Shown one piece after another: positions 33,007 to 40,317 of a stretch of DNA of 40,497 bases; position 1 is the first letter of the stretch; each line of letters begins with the position of its first letter. Origin of the DNA: an uncultured Oscillospiraceae bacterium (GTDB lineage: Bacteria; Bacillota; Clostridia; Oscillospirales; Oscillospiraceae); contig CAKUED010000025.1 in NCBI GenBank assembly GCA_934646005.1, positions 1 to 40,497 on the forward strand, given 5' to 3'. The notes beneath the pieces were generated by a model that saw nothing but the letters and a program-made list of their open reading frames with translations, was not told the origin of the DNA and ran no database searches. Position numbers and translations under genes: made by a program.

Positions 33007-33921
33007 ATGGCACAGAAAGAGCCGATCCTGGTCATTCTGGCGGCGGGCATGGGCAGCCGCTTCGGTGGGCTGAAGCAGATGACGCCGGTGGACGACGAGG
33101 GCGATTTTATTCTCGATTTTTCGCTGTTTGACGCATACCGCGCCGGCTTCCGGCGGGTGGCGTTCATCATCAAGCCCGAGATGGAGGCGGAGCTGCGCGC
33201 TCTGCGCGGCGACCGCATCGCGCCGTATTTTTCCGTGCAGTATGTGCACCAGACGCTGGACGTCCTGCCGGAGGGCTTTCCCGTGCCGGAGGGGCGCGCA
33301 AAGCCGTGGGGCACGGCGCACGCCGTGGCGTGCTGCCGCGATGTGATCGACGCGCCGTTCGCGGTCATCAACGCCGACGACTACTACGGCACGGAGGCGT
33401 TCGCGCTCATCTATCAGTTCCTCACGCAGAATACCGACCCGCACGAGTACGCGCTCGTGGGCTACCATCTGGGCAACACCGTTTCCGAGCACGGCTCGGT
33501 CGCGCGCGGCGTGTGCGAGGTGGAGGACGGCTGCCTGCGGTCGATCGTAGAGCGCACGAAAATTTTCAAGCGCGGCGACGACGCCGAATTTACCGAGGAC
33601 GGCGAGCATTTCCAGCCGCTTCCGGGCAGTACGCCGGTGTCGATGAACCTCTGGGGCTTTACACCTGTGTTTGTGGACTCTGTGTGGCAGCAGCTCCCGT
33701 CGTTCCTGCGCCAGACGCTCCGGCAGAACCCGCAAAAGAGCGAGTTTTACCTGCCGAACGCGGTAGAGTATCAGCTTGAGCGCGGCGAGGTGCGCGTCAG
33801 GGTGCTCACCTGCGGCGAAAAATGGTACGGTGTGACGTATCGCGAGGATCTGGAAACAGTCCAAAGCGCGATGCGCGCCATGAAGGAAAGCGGAAAATAT
33901 CCCCGCACGCTCTGGAAATGA
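33007..33921 (+). CDS. Sugar-phosphate nucleotidyltransferase-like protein
   Basis: A 304-residue protein of the NTP-transferase superfamily. LAAGMGSRFGGLKQM at 11-25 is the nucleotide-binding start. PWGTAHAVACCRD and the metal-binding motif VINADDYYG, near 120, follow. STPVSMNLWGFTPVF and EFYLPNAVEYQL fit a branch found beside sugar kinases in gut bacteria. Such enzymes activate a sugar phosphate with an NTP; the sugar cannot be told. I chose ATG 33007, preceded by GGGGAGAGG, over the longer frame from 32773, which overlaps uraA. The fructokinase gene begins 30 bases after its stop and should be co-transcribed. Confidence 0.82.
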   Translation: MAQKEPILVILAAGMGSRFGGLKQMTPVDDEGDFILDFSLFDAYRAGFRRVAFIIKPEMEAELRALRGDRIAPYFSVQYVHQTLDVLPEGFPVPEGRAKPWGTAHAVACCRDVIDAPFAVINADDYYGTEAFALIYQFLTQNTDPHEYALVGYHLGNTVSEHGSVARGVCEVEDGCLRSIVERTKIFKRGDDAEFTEDGEHFQPLPGSTPVSMNLWGFTPVFVDSVWQQLPSFLRQTLRQNPQKSEFYLPNAVEYQLERGEVRVRVLTCGEKWYGVTYREDLETVQSAMRAMKESGKYPRTLWK

Positions 33922-33951
33922 GCCGCGGGCGCGAAAACAGGAGGACACGCT

Positions 33952-34902
33952 ATGTATGATGTTGTTGCTCTGGGCGAGCTGCTCATTGACTTTACCTGCA
34001 CCGCGACCGACGCGGACGGCTACCCCACCATGGCGGCGCACCCCGGCGGCGCGCCGGCGAATTTTCTCGCCGCGCTGGCGAAATTCGGCGCAAAAACGGC
34101 GATGCTCGGCAAGGTCGGCGCGGACGCGTTCGGCAGGCTTCTCTGCGGCACGCTCGCGCAGGCGGGCATCGGCACGGAGGGCATGGTCATGGCGGACGAC
34201 GTGTTCACCACGCTCGCCTTTGTCACGCTCGACGCCTCCGGCGACCGCGAATTTTCCTTCAGCCGCAAGCCCGGCGCGGACACGCAGCTCCGCTGGGAGG
34301 AAGTCAATAAAAAGCTGCTCGACGAGACAAAGATCCTGCACTTCGGCACGCTCTCGCTGACGGACGAACCGGCGCGCGGCGCGACCTACGCGGCGGTGGA
34401 CTACGCCAAACAGGCGGGCAAGCTCGTGACGTTCGACCCGAACCTGCGCAAGCCCCTCTGGCGTGACCTCGCGGACGCGAAGCGCGAAATGCTCTGGGGG
34501 CTGTCGGTCGCGGACGTCGTGAAGATCAGCGACGAAGAGGTCGAGTTCCTCTGGGGCATCACCCCACAGGAAGGCGCGGAGAAGATCCTGTGCGAGACGG
34601 GTGTGCAGCTCGTGTTCGTCACCTGCGGCAAGGACGGCTGCTGGTATCAGAACCGGCAGGCGGCGGGTCATGCCGACAGCCTCGCGGGCGTGCAGGTCAA
34701 GGACACGACCGGCGCGGGCGATATTTTCGGCGGCTCGGCGGTGTATCAGCTTTTGCAGACCGGCAAAGCGCCGGAGGACCTGACGGACGCGGAGCTTGCG
34801 CACATCACGCGCTTTGCCTGCGTGAGCGCGGGGCTTTCCACCACGCGCGCGGGCGGCATCTCCAGCGTGCCGGAGCTTGCGGATGTGCTGGCTGCCATGT
34901 AA
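33952..34902 (+). CDS. PfkB-family carbohydrate kinase (fructokinase)
   Basis: A 316-residue cytoplasmic kinase phosphorylating a sugar with ATP. ALGELLIDF and HPGGAPANFLAALAKFGA form the sugar-binding start. FDPNLRKPLW, then ISDEEVEFLWG, and DTTGAGDIFGG with catalytic base D257 form the anion hole and active site. The GGAPAN start and the RKPLW motif are usual for fructokinases. AGGAGG lies 8 bases before the ATG. It is the second gene of the nucleotidyltransferase operon, ended by a strong terminator. Substrate assignment rests on similarity only. Confidence 0.9.
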   Translation: MYDVVALGELLIDFTCTATDADGYPTMAAHPGGAPANFLAALAKFGAKTAMLGKVGADAFGRLLCGTLAQAGIGTEGMVMADDVFTTLAFVTLDASGDREFSFSRKPGADTQLRWEEVNKKLLDETKILHFGTLSLTDEPARGATYAAVDYAKQAGKLVTFDPNLRKPLWRDLADAKREMLWGLSVADVVKISDEEVEFLWGITPQEGAEKILCETGVQLVFVTCGKDGCWYQNRQAAGHADSLAGVQVKDTTGAGDIFGGSAVYQLLQTGKAPEDLTDAELAHITRFACVSAGLSTTRAGGISSVPELADVLAAM

Positions 34903-34916
34903 ATCATAACAAACAG

Positions 34917-34948
34917 GCTGGGCGTCCGACTTCGGACGCCCAGCGTTT
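34917..34948. terminator. Terminator between fructokinase and DUF4177 genes
   Basis: GCTGGGCGTCCGA (34917-34929) pairs with TCGGACGCCCAGC (34932-34944), followed by GTTTTA. It lies between convergent genes and may serve both. Confidence 0.88.
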
Positions 34949-34959
34949 TATCATGCGGT

Positions 34960-35217
34960 TTAGACGATCTTTTCAAACACCATCGTCGCCTGAATGCGGT
35001 CGCCGCCCATGAGACCCTTGCTGCCGCCGTTGGAGGTCGTGATCGTGTGCAGGCGGTAGCCCTTGCTCGCCTGATCGTTGATGCACTTTTCCAGCTCCGT
35101 GAGGTTGCCAGAGCCCGTGCCGAGGAATTTTTCCTTCAGCGTGACCTGCAGCACGACATATTGCAGCCCGTGTGCGCCCGAGGCGGTCGAGAACGTCGAG
35201 GAATCGCTGTAATCCAT
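34960..35217 (-). CDS. DUF4177-like small protein
   Basis: An 85-residue protein. After a Ser/Thr-rich start (DYSDSSTFSTASGAHG) comes a small alpha/beta domain with YVVLQVTLKEKFLGTGSGN, LEKCINDQASKGYRLHTITT and TMVFEK. This is the pattern of DUF4177, known as a short domain in many bacteria without an assigned role. No membrane segment or signal peptide. GGGAG about 9 bases before the ATG at 35217 supports the start. A single gene converging on fructokinase. Confidence 0.75.
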   Translation of the reverse strand: MDYSDSSTFSTASGAHGLQYVVLQVTLKEKFLGTGSGNLTELEKCINDQASKGYRLHTITTSNGGSKGLMGGDRIQATMVFEKIV

Positions 35218-35325
35218 GATTTTTTTCTCCCTTTTCTTCTATTTTGCCGGATGCCGCGCACCCGGCTATCTCTAATTTACCATAGTCCGTCAGTTTTTGC
35301 AACAATTTGCGGAAAAGCGCCATCT

Positions 35326-35352
35326 CTTGGCTCTCCCAGAGGGAGAGCCAAG
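35326..35352 (-). terminator. Perfect 12-bp hairpin after adenine deaminase
   Basis: CTTGGCTCTCCC (35326-35337) pairs with GGGAGAGCCAAG (35341-35352) around AGA. It lies 35 bases beyond the ade stop codon on the minus strand. The U-run beyond is weak, and it may be a repeat-type hairpin. Confidence 0.5.
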
Positions 35353-35386
35353 TGCCTGTTGGCATGAGAAATGGAGTGGATCGGTA

Positions 35387-37189
35387 TTATTCCGCAAACA
35401 GGGGAACGAACTGGAACGTGCGGCAATCGACGAGCCCGCGATTGGTCAGCCGCAGCTCCGGCAGGCACGCCAGCGGCACGAGCGCCATCGTCATATACGG
35501 CGAATTGATGATGCAGCCCATCTGCTTCCACGCCGCGTCGAGCTTGGCGACCTTGTCCGCCATCTCCGCCACGGGCAGATCGTTCATCAGACCCGCGATC
35601 GGCAGCGGCACGACCGCCAGCACCTTGCCATCCGCCACGGCACACAGACCGCCGCCGCATTCGATGAGCGTGTTCGCCGCCAGCGCCATATCGGCGTCGT
35701 TCGTGCCCGCGACGAGCAGATTGTGCGCGTCGTGCGAGACCGTCTGCGCCATCGCGCCTTTCTTAAAGCCGAAGCCCTTCAGGAAGCCCATGCCCTTCGT
35801 GCCCGTCTCATGGTGGCGCTCAAACACGACCATTTTCATCACGTCCTGTCCGGCGTCCGGCTGCACAGAGCCGTCCTTGACCGGCAGATCGACCAGCCGC
35901 TCGTAGTTGCCCACGCGGTTGGGGATGATCTCGATGACACGCGTTTTGACCGTGCTGCCCGCGCCCGCGGGCGCGGCGATGCGGAAGCTCTCCTCCGTGA
36001 TCGCGTGTCCGACGTGCATCGTATGGCAGACGCTCGCGGGGAAGTTTGCGGGCGGGATGTCGATGCACATTTTGCCGTTTTCCGCCACCACGTCGCCGTC
36101 GATGATCGTGCGCGTGACGCGGATGTCCTGAAGATCGTCAAAGAACACGATGTCCGCGCACTTGCCCGGCGTGATGCTGCCCATCTCGTGATCCATGCGG
36201 AAGCAGGTGGCGACGTTGATCGTCACATACTGGATCGCCTTGATGGGGTCGAGCCCTTCCTTGACGGCGCAGCGGATGATGTAGTCCAGATGCCCTTCGT
36301 TCACGAGCGTGTCGGGATGCGTGTCGTCGGAGATGAGGCAGGCGAAGCGGTCGTCAATTTTGTTGTCGAGCACGGCGTGGATGATGACCGGCATATCGTG
36401 CCACGCGCTGCCGTAGCGCATGAGTGCGTACATTCCGTGCCGCATTTTTTCCAGCGCGTCCTCTGCGCGGGTGGATTCGTGGCAGCAGCGGATGCCGGAG
36501 GCGATGTAGGCGCTCAGCGCGGCGCCGGTATCGGGGATGGAAAAATGCCCGGTGATGATGTTGTCGGACTTGAGCGTTTCGGCAAGCTCGGCGTGGATAT
36601 GCTCCTCCGCGCCGATCACGTTCGGGAAGCTCATCATTTCGCCGAGACCCATGATGCCGTCCCACGTCATCATTTCGCGGATGTCGTCCGCCCCGATCGC
36701 CGCGCCGGTGTCCTCAAAGCCCGCGACCGCCGGGACGCACGACGGCGCGTTGGACATCGCCTTGAGCGGGGCGCGCTTCGCGTCCTCGATCATGAGCTTC
36801 ACGCCGTCCTTACCGCAGACGTTGCAGATCTCGTGCGGGTCCATGAAAATGCCGGTCGTGCCGCAGGGGACGACCGCCTTGGCGTACTCGCCCACGGTGA
36901 GCATGGACGACTCCACATGGATGTGCCCGTCCATAAAGCCGGGCGCGATGTACTGCCCCGCCGCGTCGATGACCCGCGTGTCAGGACCGATGCAGTGCGT
37001 GGCGCCCCCCACGAGGGCGATGCGCCCCTCGGCGACGGCGACGTCGATGCCCTCCTGAATTTCCGCCGTGCAGACGTTGACGAGCCGGGCGTTGCGGATG
37101 ACCAGCTCCGCCGGCTGCGCCCCCATAGCCACCCGCGCCAAAGTCCGCGTCACGGCATACAGCGGCTTTTTGCAAAACTTGTTCAGCAT
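35387..37189 (-). CDS. ade: Adenine deaminase
   Basis: A 600-residue metal-dependent amidohydrolase converting adenine to hypoxanthine and ammonia in purine salvage. PGFMDGHIHVESS carries metal ligands H89 and H91. TTGIFMDPHEICNV is the hallmark second motif, and ISDDTHPDTLVNEGH carries later active-site residues. The C-terminal adenine-deaminase domain (VSHDAHNLLVAGTNDADM) completes it, and the length is that of AdeC. The N-terminal 25 residues are a usual helical extension. AGGAGG 5 bases before ATG 37189 is excellent. A single gene; the region upstream, 37190-37315, shows no clear promoter, and a composite repeat lies beyond. Confidence 0.95.
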   Translation of the reverse strand: MLNKFCKKPLYAVTRTLARVAMGAQPAELVIRNARLVNVCTAEIQEGIDVAVAEGRIALVGGATHCIGPDTRVIDAAGQYIAPGFMDGHIHVESSMLTVGEYAKAVVPCGTTGIFMDPHEICNVCGKDGVKLMIEDAKRAPLKAMSNAPSCVPAVAGFEDTGAAIGADDIREMMTWDGIMGLGEMMSFPNVIGAEEHIHAELAETLKSDNIITGHFSIPDTGAALSAYIASGIRCCHESTRAEDALEKMRHGMYALMRYGSAWHDMPVIIHAVLDNKIDDRFACLISDDTHPDTLVNEGHLDYIIRCAVKEGLDPIKAIQYVTINVATCFRMDHEMGSITPGKCADIVFFDDLQDIRVTRTIIDGDVVAENGKMCIDIPPANFPASVCHTMHVGHAITEESFRIAAPAGAGSTVKTRVIEIIPNRVGNYERLVDLPVKDGSVQPDAGQDVMKMVVFERHHETGTKGMGFLKGFGFKKGAMAQTVSHDAHNLLVAGTNDADMALAANTLIECGGGLCAVADGKVLAVVPLPIAGLMNDLPVAEMADKVAKLDAAWKQMGCIINSPYMTMALVPLACLPELRLTNRGLVDCRTFQFVPLFAE

Positions 37190-37315
37190 AATATCCTCCT
37201 TAACTCAGAACCGCGAAAACAGTTGTGATCCGCCGGGGAATGTATGCTATTACAGTACCATACGCCGTGGACAAATGCAACCGATAAACTGCCGCGCCCA
37301 ACCGCCAAACCCGCA

Positions 37316-37600
37316 CAACAACCGGCGACAACGCAAAATCTCCGTAGGGGTCGATGCCCACATCGACCCGCGCAGAATGCAATCGTAAAATTGCACACGC
37401 TATCGGCGAAAGCGAAAAACGTCCTGTAGGGGCGGAGACCTCTGTCCGCCCGCTGGGCAATTGCGGGTTTGTTACAACGTTTCGCTAAATCGGTCGTACC
37501 CCGTGCGGGTCGATGTGGGCATCGACCCCTACAAACGTTGTACGGATTTGCATTGGTGCGTCTGTGTTTGCAGGTGCGTACCGTTTTGCATTGGCGCATC
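37316..37600 (-). repeat. Composite hairpin repeat, copy 3 (inverted)
   Basis: The same modules as copies 1 and 2 but in reverse orientation: GTAGGGGTCGATGCCCACATCGACCC, GCAATCGTAAAATTGC, GTAGGGGCGGAGACCTCTGTCCGCCC, a conserved link with ACAACGTTTCG, then GGGTCGATGTGGGCATCGACCCCTAC and an AT-richer tail with TTGCATTGG repeats to about 37600. Both GTCGATG modules here are full self-pairing hairpins. The repeat fills the space between ade and queT, which are transcribed in the same direction. Confidence 0.8.
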
Positions 37601-37630
37601 CCGATTTGCCGGTGCGGCACGCACCCTCTT

Positions 37631-38134
37631 TTATTTCCCCTCTCTCAGCAGCCTCTCCATCAGCCCGGTGCGGCGCATGGCGATGACCAGCGGGACGCCG
37701 AGGGCGTAGAGGACGACCGCCTCGCCGAGGGCGACTTCGCCGCCCATGACGGCAAAGCCCTGCCAGAACTCACTCGGCGGCATGAGCACCCACGAGAGCA
37801 TCGCGCCGACCAAAATCGCGTTCGACAGGATCGTCGGGATGGGCAGCAGCCATGTCTTTTTGATGTGCACCGTCAGCAGGCAGCCGAGCAGCGTCCCCGC
37901 TGTGCCGATGATAATATCCAGCGCCGAGACGGTAGAAAACAGGTTGGCGATCAGGCAGCCCAGCGTCAGCCCGACGGTGAGCGACGGCTCGATGCACACG
38001 AGCAGGCACATCGCGTCCGCGATGCGGAACTGGATGCTGCCGTAGGCAAAGGATGCCGTGAGCACCGTCACGGCGACGTACAGCCCGGCGGCGATGCCGC
38101 TGAGCGCGATCTGTCTGGGGGTGATTTTTTTCAT
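37631..38134 (-). CDS. queT: QueT, queuosine-precursor ECF transporter S component
   Basis: A 167-residue membrane protein with about five to six helices, the substrate-binding (S) unit of an ECF transporter. It probably imports preQ1 or another queuosine precursor. The start KKITPRQIALSGIAAGLYVA and the motifs YGSIQFRIADAMCLLV, TLGCLIANLFS and WVLMPPSEFW belong to the QueT family. ATG 38134 has AGGAGG 6 bases upstream; the longer frame to 38197 runs through the terminator. It is preceded by a preQ1-I aptamer and terminator, which independently supports the function. The energising ECF subunits are not in this window. Confidence 0.93.
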   Translation of the reverse strand: MKKITPRQIALSGIAAGLYVAVTVLTASFAYGSIQFRIADAMCLLVCIEPSLTVGLTLGCLIANLFSTVSALDIIIGTAGTLLGCLLTVHIKKTWLLPIPTILSNAILVGAMLSWVLMPPSEFWQGFAVMGGEVALGEAVVLYALGVPLVIAMRRTGLMERLLREGK

Positions 38135-38154
38135 GAGTTCCTCCTTGCGGAAAC

Positions 38155-38180
38155 GAAAAACGGACGCCGGAAGCGTCCGT
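38155..38180 (-). terminator. Riboswitch-controlled terminator of queT
   Basis: On the minus strand ACGGACGC-TTCCG-GCGTCCGT followed by TTTTCG (38180 down to 38155). It lies 35 bases after the aptamer, the usual expression platform for transcription shut-off by preQ1. Confidence 0.85.
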
Positions 38181-38215
38181 TGGAGACAGCCCCGCAAAGG
38201 GAGCAGCCCCGGCTT

Positions 38216-38270
38216 CCTGGTTTTGTTTAGAGACAGGATGGATCGCGCCTTGCGGCGCTGCGAACTGTCT
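38216..38270 (-). promoter_or_regulatory. preQ1 class I riboswitch aptamer
   Basis: On the minus strand AGACAG-TTCGCAG, a hairpin GCGCC-GCAA-GGCGC, GATCCATC-CTGTCT, then the tail CTAAACAAAACCAGG. P1 is AGACAG with CTGTCT. The loop TTCGCAG and the A-rich tail closely match the Thermoanaerobacter tengcongensis preQ1-I aptamer as I remember it (UCGCAG, then UUAACAAAACAAGG). The additional GNRA hairpin inside the loop is unusual. Found between a consensus promoter and the queT terminator, so it should turn queT off when preQ1 is plentiful. Confidence 0.82.
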
Positions 38271-38288
38271 TATGCTGTTTGCGCGGTT

Positions 38289-38317
38289 ATTTTACATACA
38301 TGAGAGGCGCTTGTCAA
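38289..38317 (-). promoter_or_regulatory. Promoter of the queT riboswitch RNA
   Basis: On the minus strand TTGACA (38317-38312), 17 bp, TAAAAT (38294-38289). The transcript should begin about 12 bases before the aptamer. Confidence 0.75.
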
Positions 38318-38327
38318 GCCTGTATAA

Positions 38328-38356
38328 TTGACAAACGCCGCGCTGTCTGGTATGAT
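38328..38356 (+). promoter_or_regulatory. Promoter of mntP
   Basis: TTGACA (38328-38333), 17 bp, TATGAT (38351-38356), back to back with the queT promoter. Confidence 0.75.
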
Positions 38357-38380
38357 AACCCATAGAAATCGCAGAACGAT

Positions 38381-38406
38381 CAGGTACGGCGCGTACCTGT
38401 TTTTTT
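38381..38406 (+). terminator. Terminator-like hairpin in the mntP leader
   Basis: CAGGTACG (38381-38388), GCG, CGTACCTG (38392-38399), then seven T. ACGAT (38376-38380) and ATCGT (38407-38411) flank it and can pair too. It lies between the promoter and the mntP ribosome site, so it either attenuates mntP or ends a short RNA. Confidence 0.75.
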
Positions 38407-38424
38407 ATCGTTGGAGGGATTTTT

Positions 38425-38997
38425 ATGAGCTTGCTGGAGCTGTTCATACTCGCCGTAGGGCTGTCGATGGACGCGTTCGCCGTGTCCATCTGCAAGGGGC
38501 TCTCCACGCAGCATCTGCGCCCGCAGCATTACCTGTGCGTCGGGCTGTGGTTCGGCGGCTTTCAGGCACTCATGCCCACGATCGGCTATCTGCTCGGCTC
38601 AACGTTTGAGCGCTACATCACGCGCTATGACCACTGGATCGCGTTCGTGCTGCTGCTCATCATCGGCGGCAACATGATAAAAGAAGCGCTCGGCGGCGAG
38701 ACGGAGGCGGAGAAGGACAGCTCATTCGGCTTTAAGTCCATGCTGCTGCTCGCCGTCGCCACGAGCATCGACGCGCTCGCCGTGGGCATCACGTTTGCGC
38801 TGCTGCCGGACGTGCCCATTCTCCCCGCGGTGAGCTTCATCGGCGTGACCACGTTCGTATTTTCCGCCGCCGGGCTGCGGGTGGGCAGCCTCTTCGGGCT
38901 GCGCTTCAAGAAAAAGGCGGAGCTGGTGGGCGGCGCGATCTTGATTTTGATCGGGCTTAAAATTCTGCTGGAACATCTGGGCGTTATTTCGTTCTAA
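38425..38997 (+). CDS. mntP: Manganese efflux pump MntP
   Basis: A 190-residue membrane protein with six helices that exports Mn2+. The family repeats are visible: GLSMDAFAVSICKGL near residue 13 and ATSIDALAVGITFALL near 112, each with the conserved Asp. GGAILILIGLKILLEHLG ends the protein. GGAGGG at 38412-38417 serves ATG 38425. The leader contains a terminator hairpin, implying control of elongation, but the usual yybP-ykoY manganese aptamer does not fit in the short leader. rimM follows after 35 bases. Confidence 0.93.
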   Translation: MSLLELFILAVGLSMDAFAVSICKGLSTQHLRPQHYLCVGLWFGGFQALMPTIGYLLGSTFERYITRYDHWIAFVLLLIIGGNMIKEALGGETEAEKDSSFGFKSMLLLAVATSIDALAVGITFALLPDVPILPAVSFIGVTTFVFSAAGLRVGSLFGLRFKKKAELVGGAILILIGLKILLEHLGVISF

Positions 38998-39032
38998 GTC
39001 CAGCGGAACGGTTTAGGAAAGGCAGGCAGGGC

Positions 39033-39539
39033 ATGAAACAGGAATTTCTGGAGGTCGGGCAGATCGTCTCCACGCACGGCGTGCGCGGCGAGGTCAAGGT
39101 CATGCCGTGGGCGGACGAGCCTGAGTTTCTTCTGGAGTTTGACACGCTGTACCTCGGCGGCAGACCCGTGCGCGTGCGCACGGCGCGCGTGCAGAAAACG
39201 TGTGTGCTGCTGAAGCTGGAGGGCGTGGACGATCTCGACGCGGCGGCGGCGCTGCGCGGGCAGGTGCTGAGCATCCGCCGCGCGGACGCAAGGCTGCCGG
39301 AGGGGGCGGTGTTCATCGCCGATCTCATCGGGCTGCCGGTGCTGGCGGACGGCGAAACGGTCGGCACGCTTACCGACATCCTCTGCCGCCCCGGAAACGA
39401 CGTGTACGTCGTCACGGCGGCGGACAAAAAGCGCGAATACCTCATCCCCGCCGTGCCGGAGTTCATTCTGGAGCGCAACGTGGACGAGGGCTTTATCCGC
39501 GTGCGGCTCATTGAGGGTATGGCAAGCGATGAGATTTGA
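39033..39539 (+). CDS. rimM: Ribosome maturation factor RimM
   Basis: A 168-residue 30S assembly factor that binds S19 and acts on the 16S rRNA 3' domain. FLEVGQIVSTHGVRGEVKV is the family start. VDDLDAAAALRGQVLSI closes the N-terminal beta barrel, and the PRC-barrel part holds FIADLIGLPVL and KKREYLIPAVPEFI. AGGCAGG lies before ATG 39033. It overlaps trmD by 11 bases, the usual rimM-trmD coupling. In many Bacillota rpsP and a KH protein precede rimM; here mntP stands upstream instead. Confidence 0.95.
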   Translation: MKQEFLEVGQIVSTHGVRGEVKVMPWADEPEFLLEFDTLYLGGRPVRVRTARVQKTCVLLKLEGVDDLDAAAALRGQVLSIRRADARLPEGAVFIADLIGLPVLADGETVGTLTDILCRPGNDVYVVTAADKKREYLIPAVPEFILERNVDEGFIRVRLIEGMASDEI

Positions 39540-40317
39540 CATTCTGACGCTCTTCCCCGCCGCGGTGGACGCGATGATGCAGGAGAGCATCCTCGGCCGC
39601 GGGCAGAAAAAGGGGCTCATCGACATCCGCACGCACCAGATCCGGGACTACACCGCGAACAAGCAGAATCAGGTGGACGACTACCCCTACGGCGGCGGGC
39701 GCGGCGCGGTGATGCAGGCAGACCCGCTCTGGCGCTGCTGGAGCGCGGTGTGCGACGAGCTGGGCGCACCTGTGCATACGATCTACCTTTCGCCGTGCGG
39801 CAGCGTCTTTACACAGGAAAGGGCGAGGCAGCTTCTGAGTTACGACAACATCATCCTCGTCTGCGGGCACTATGAGGGCATCGACCAGCGCTTTATCGAC
39901 GAATGCGTGGACGAGGAAATTTCCATCGGCGACTTTGTGCTCACCGGCGGCGAGCTGCCGGCAATGATGGTGGCGGATGCGGTGTGCCGGCTCGTTCCGG
40001 GCGTGCTCGGCGACGATGTGTGCTTCACCGACGAGAGCCACTGGGACGGGCTGCTGGAATATCCGCAGTACTCCCGCCCCGACGAGTGGCACGGGCTGCG
40101 CGTGCCGGAAGTTTTACTTTCCGGCGACCACGCGAAGATCGCGCGCTGGCGCAGAAAGCAGTCCATCCTGCGCACACTCCACTGCCGCCCGGACCTGTTT
40201 TACAAGCTGAAATTCCCGTATAAAACGCGCGCGGAGCGCAAATTTATCGCGGAGCTGGAGGAAGAGGACGATGGATTCAAAAATCGAGACCCTAAAAACC
40301 TGGATCGAAGCAAGTGA
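39529..40317 (+). CDS. trmD: tRNA (guanine37-N1)-methyltransferase TrmD
   Basis: A 262-residue SPOUT methyltransferase making m1G37 next to the anticodon from S-adenosylmethionine. FDILTLFPAAVDAMMQESILGR starts the trefoil-knot fold. VDDYPYGGGRGAVMQ, CGHYEGIDQR and SIGDFVLTGGELPAM form the knot that holds the cofactor. VLLSGDHAKIARWRRKQS begins the C-terminal RNA-binding part. ATG 39529 overlaps the end of rimM and gives the canonical N-terminus; a TTG six codons upstream is less likely. Its 3' end overlaps the next gene by 47 bases. Confidence 0.95.
   Translation: MRFDILTLFPAAVDAMMQESILGRGQKKGLIDIRTHQIRDYTANKQNQVDDYPYGGGRGAVMQADPLWRCWSAVCDELGAPVHTIYLSPCGSVFTQERARQLLSYDNIILVCGHYEGIDQRFIDECVDEEISIGDFVLTGGELPAMMVADAVCRLVPGVLGDDVCFTDESHWDGLLEYPQYSRPDEWHGLRVPEVLLSGDHAKIARWRRKQSILRTLHCRPDLFYKLKFPYKTRAERKFIAELEEEDDGFKNRDPKNLDRSK

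Noticed and set aside
38351..38424. yybP-ykoY manganese riboswitch before mntP
   Set aside because: The leader is only about 60 bases and lacks room and motifs for that aptamer.
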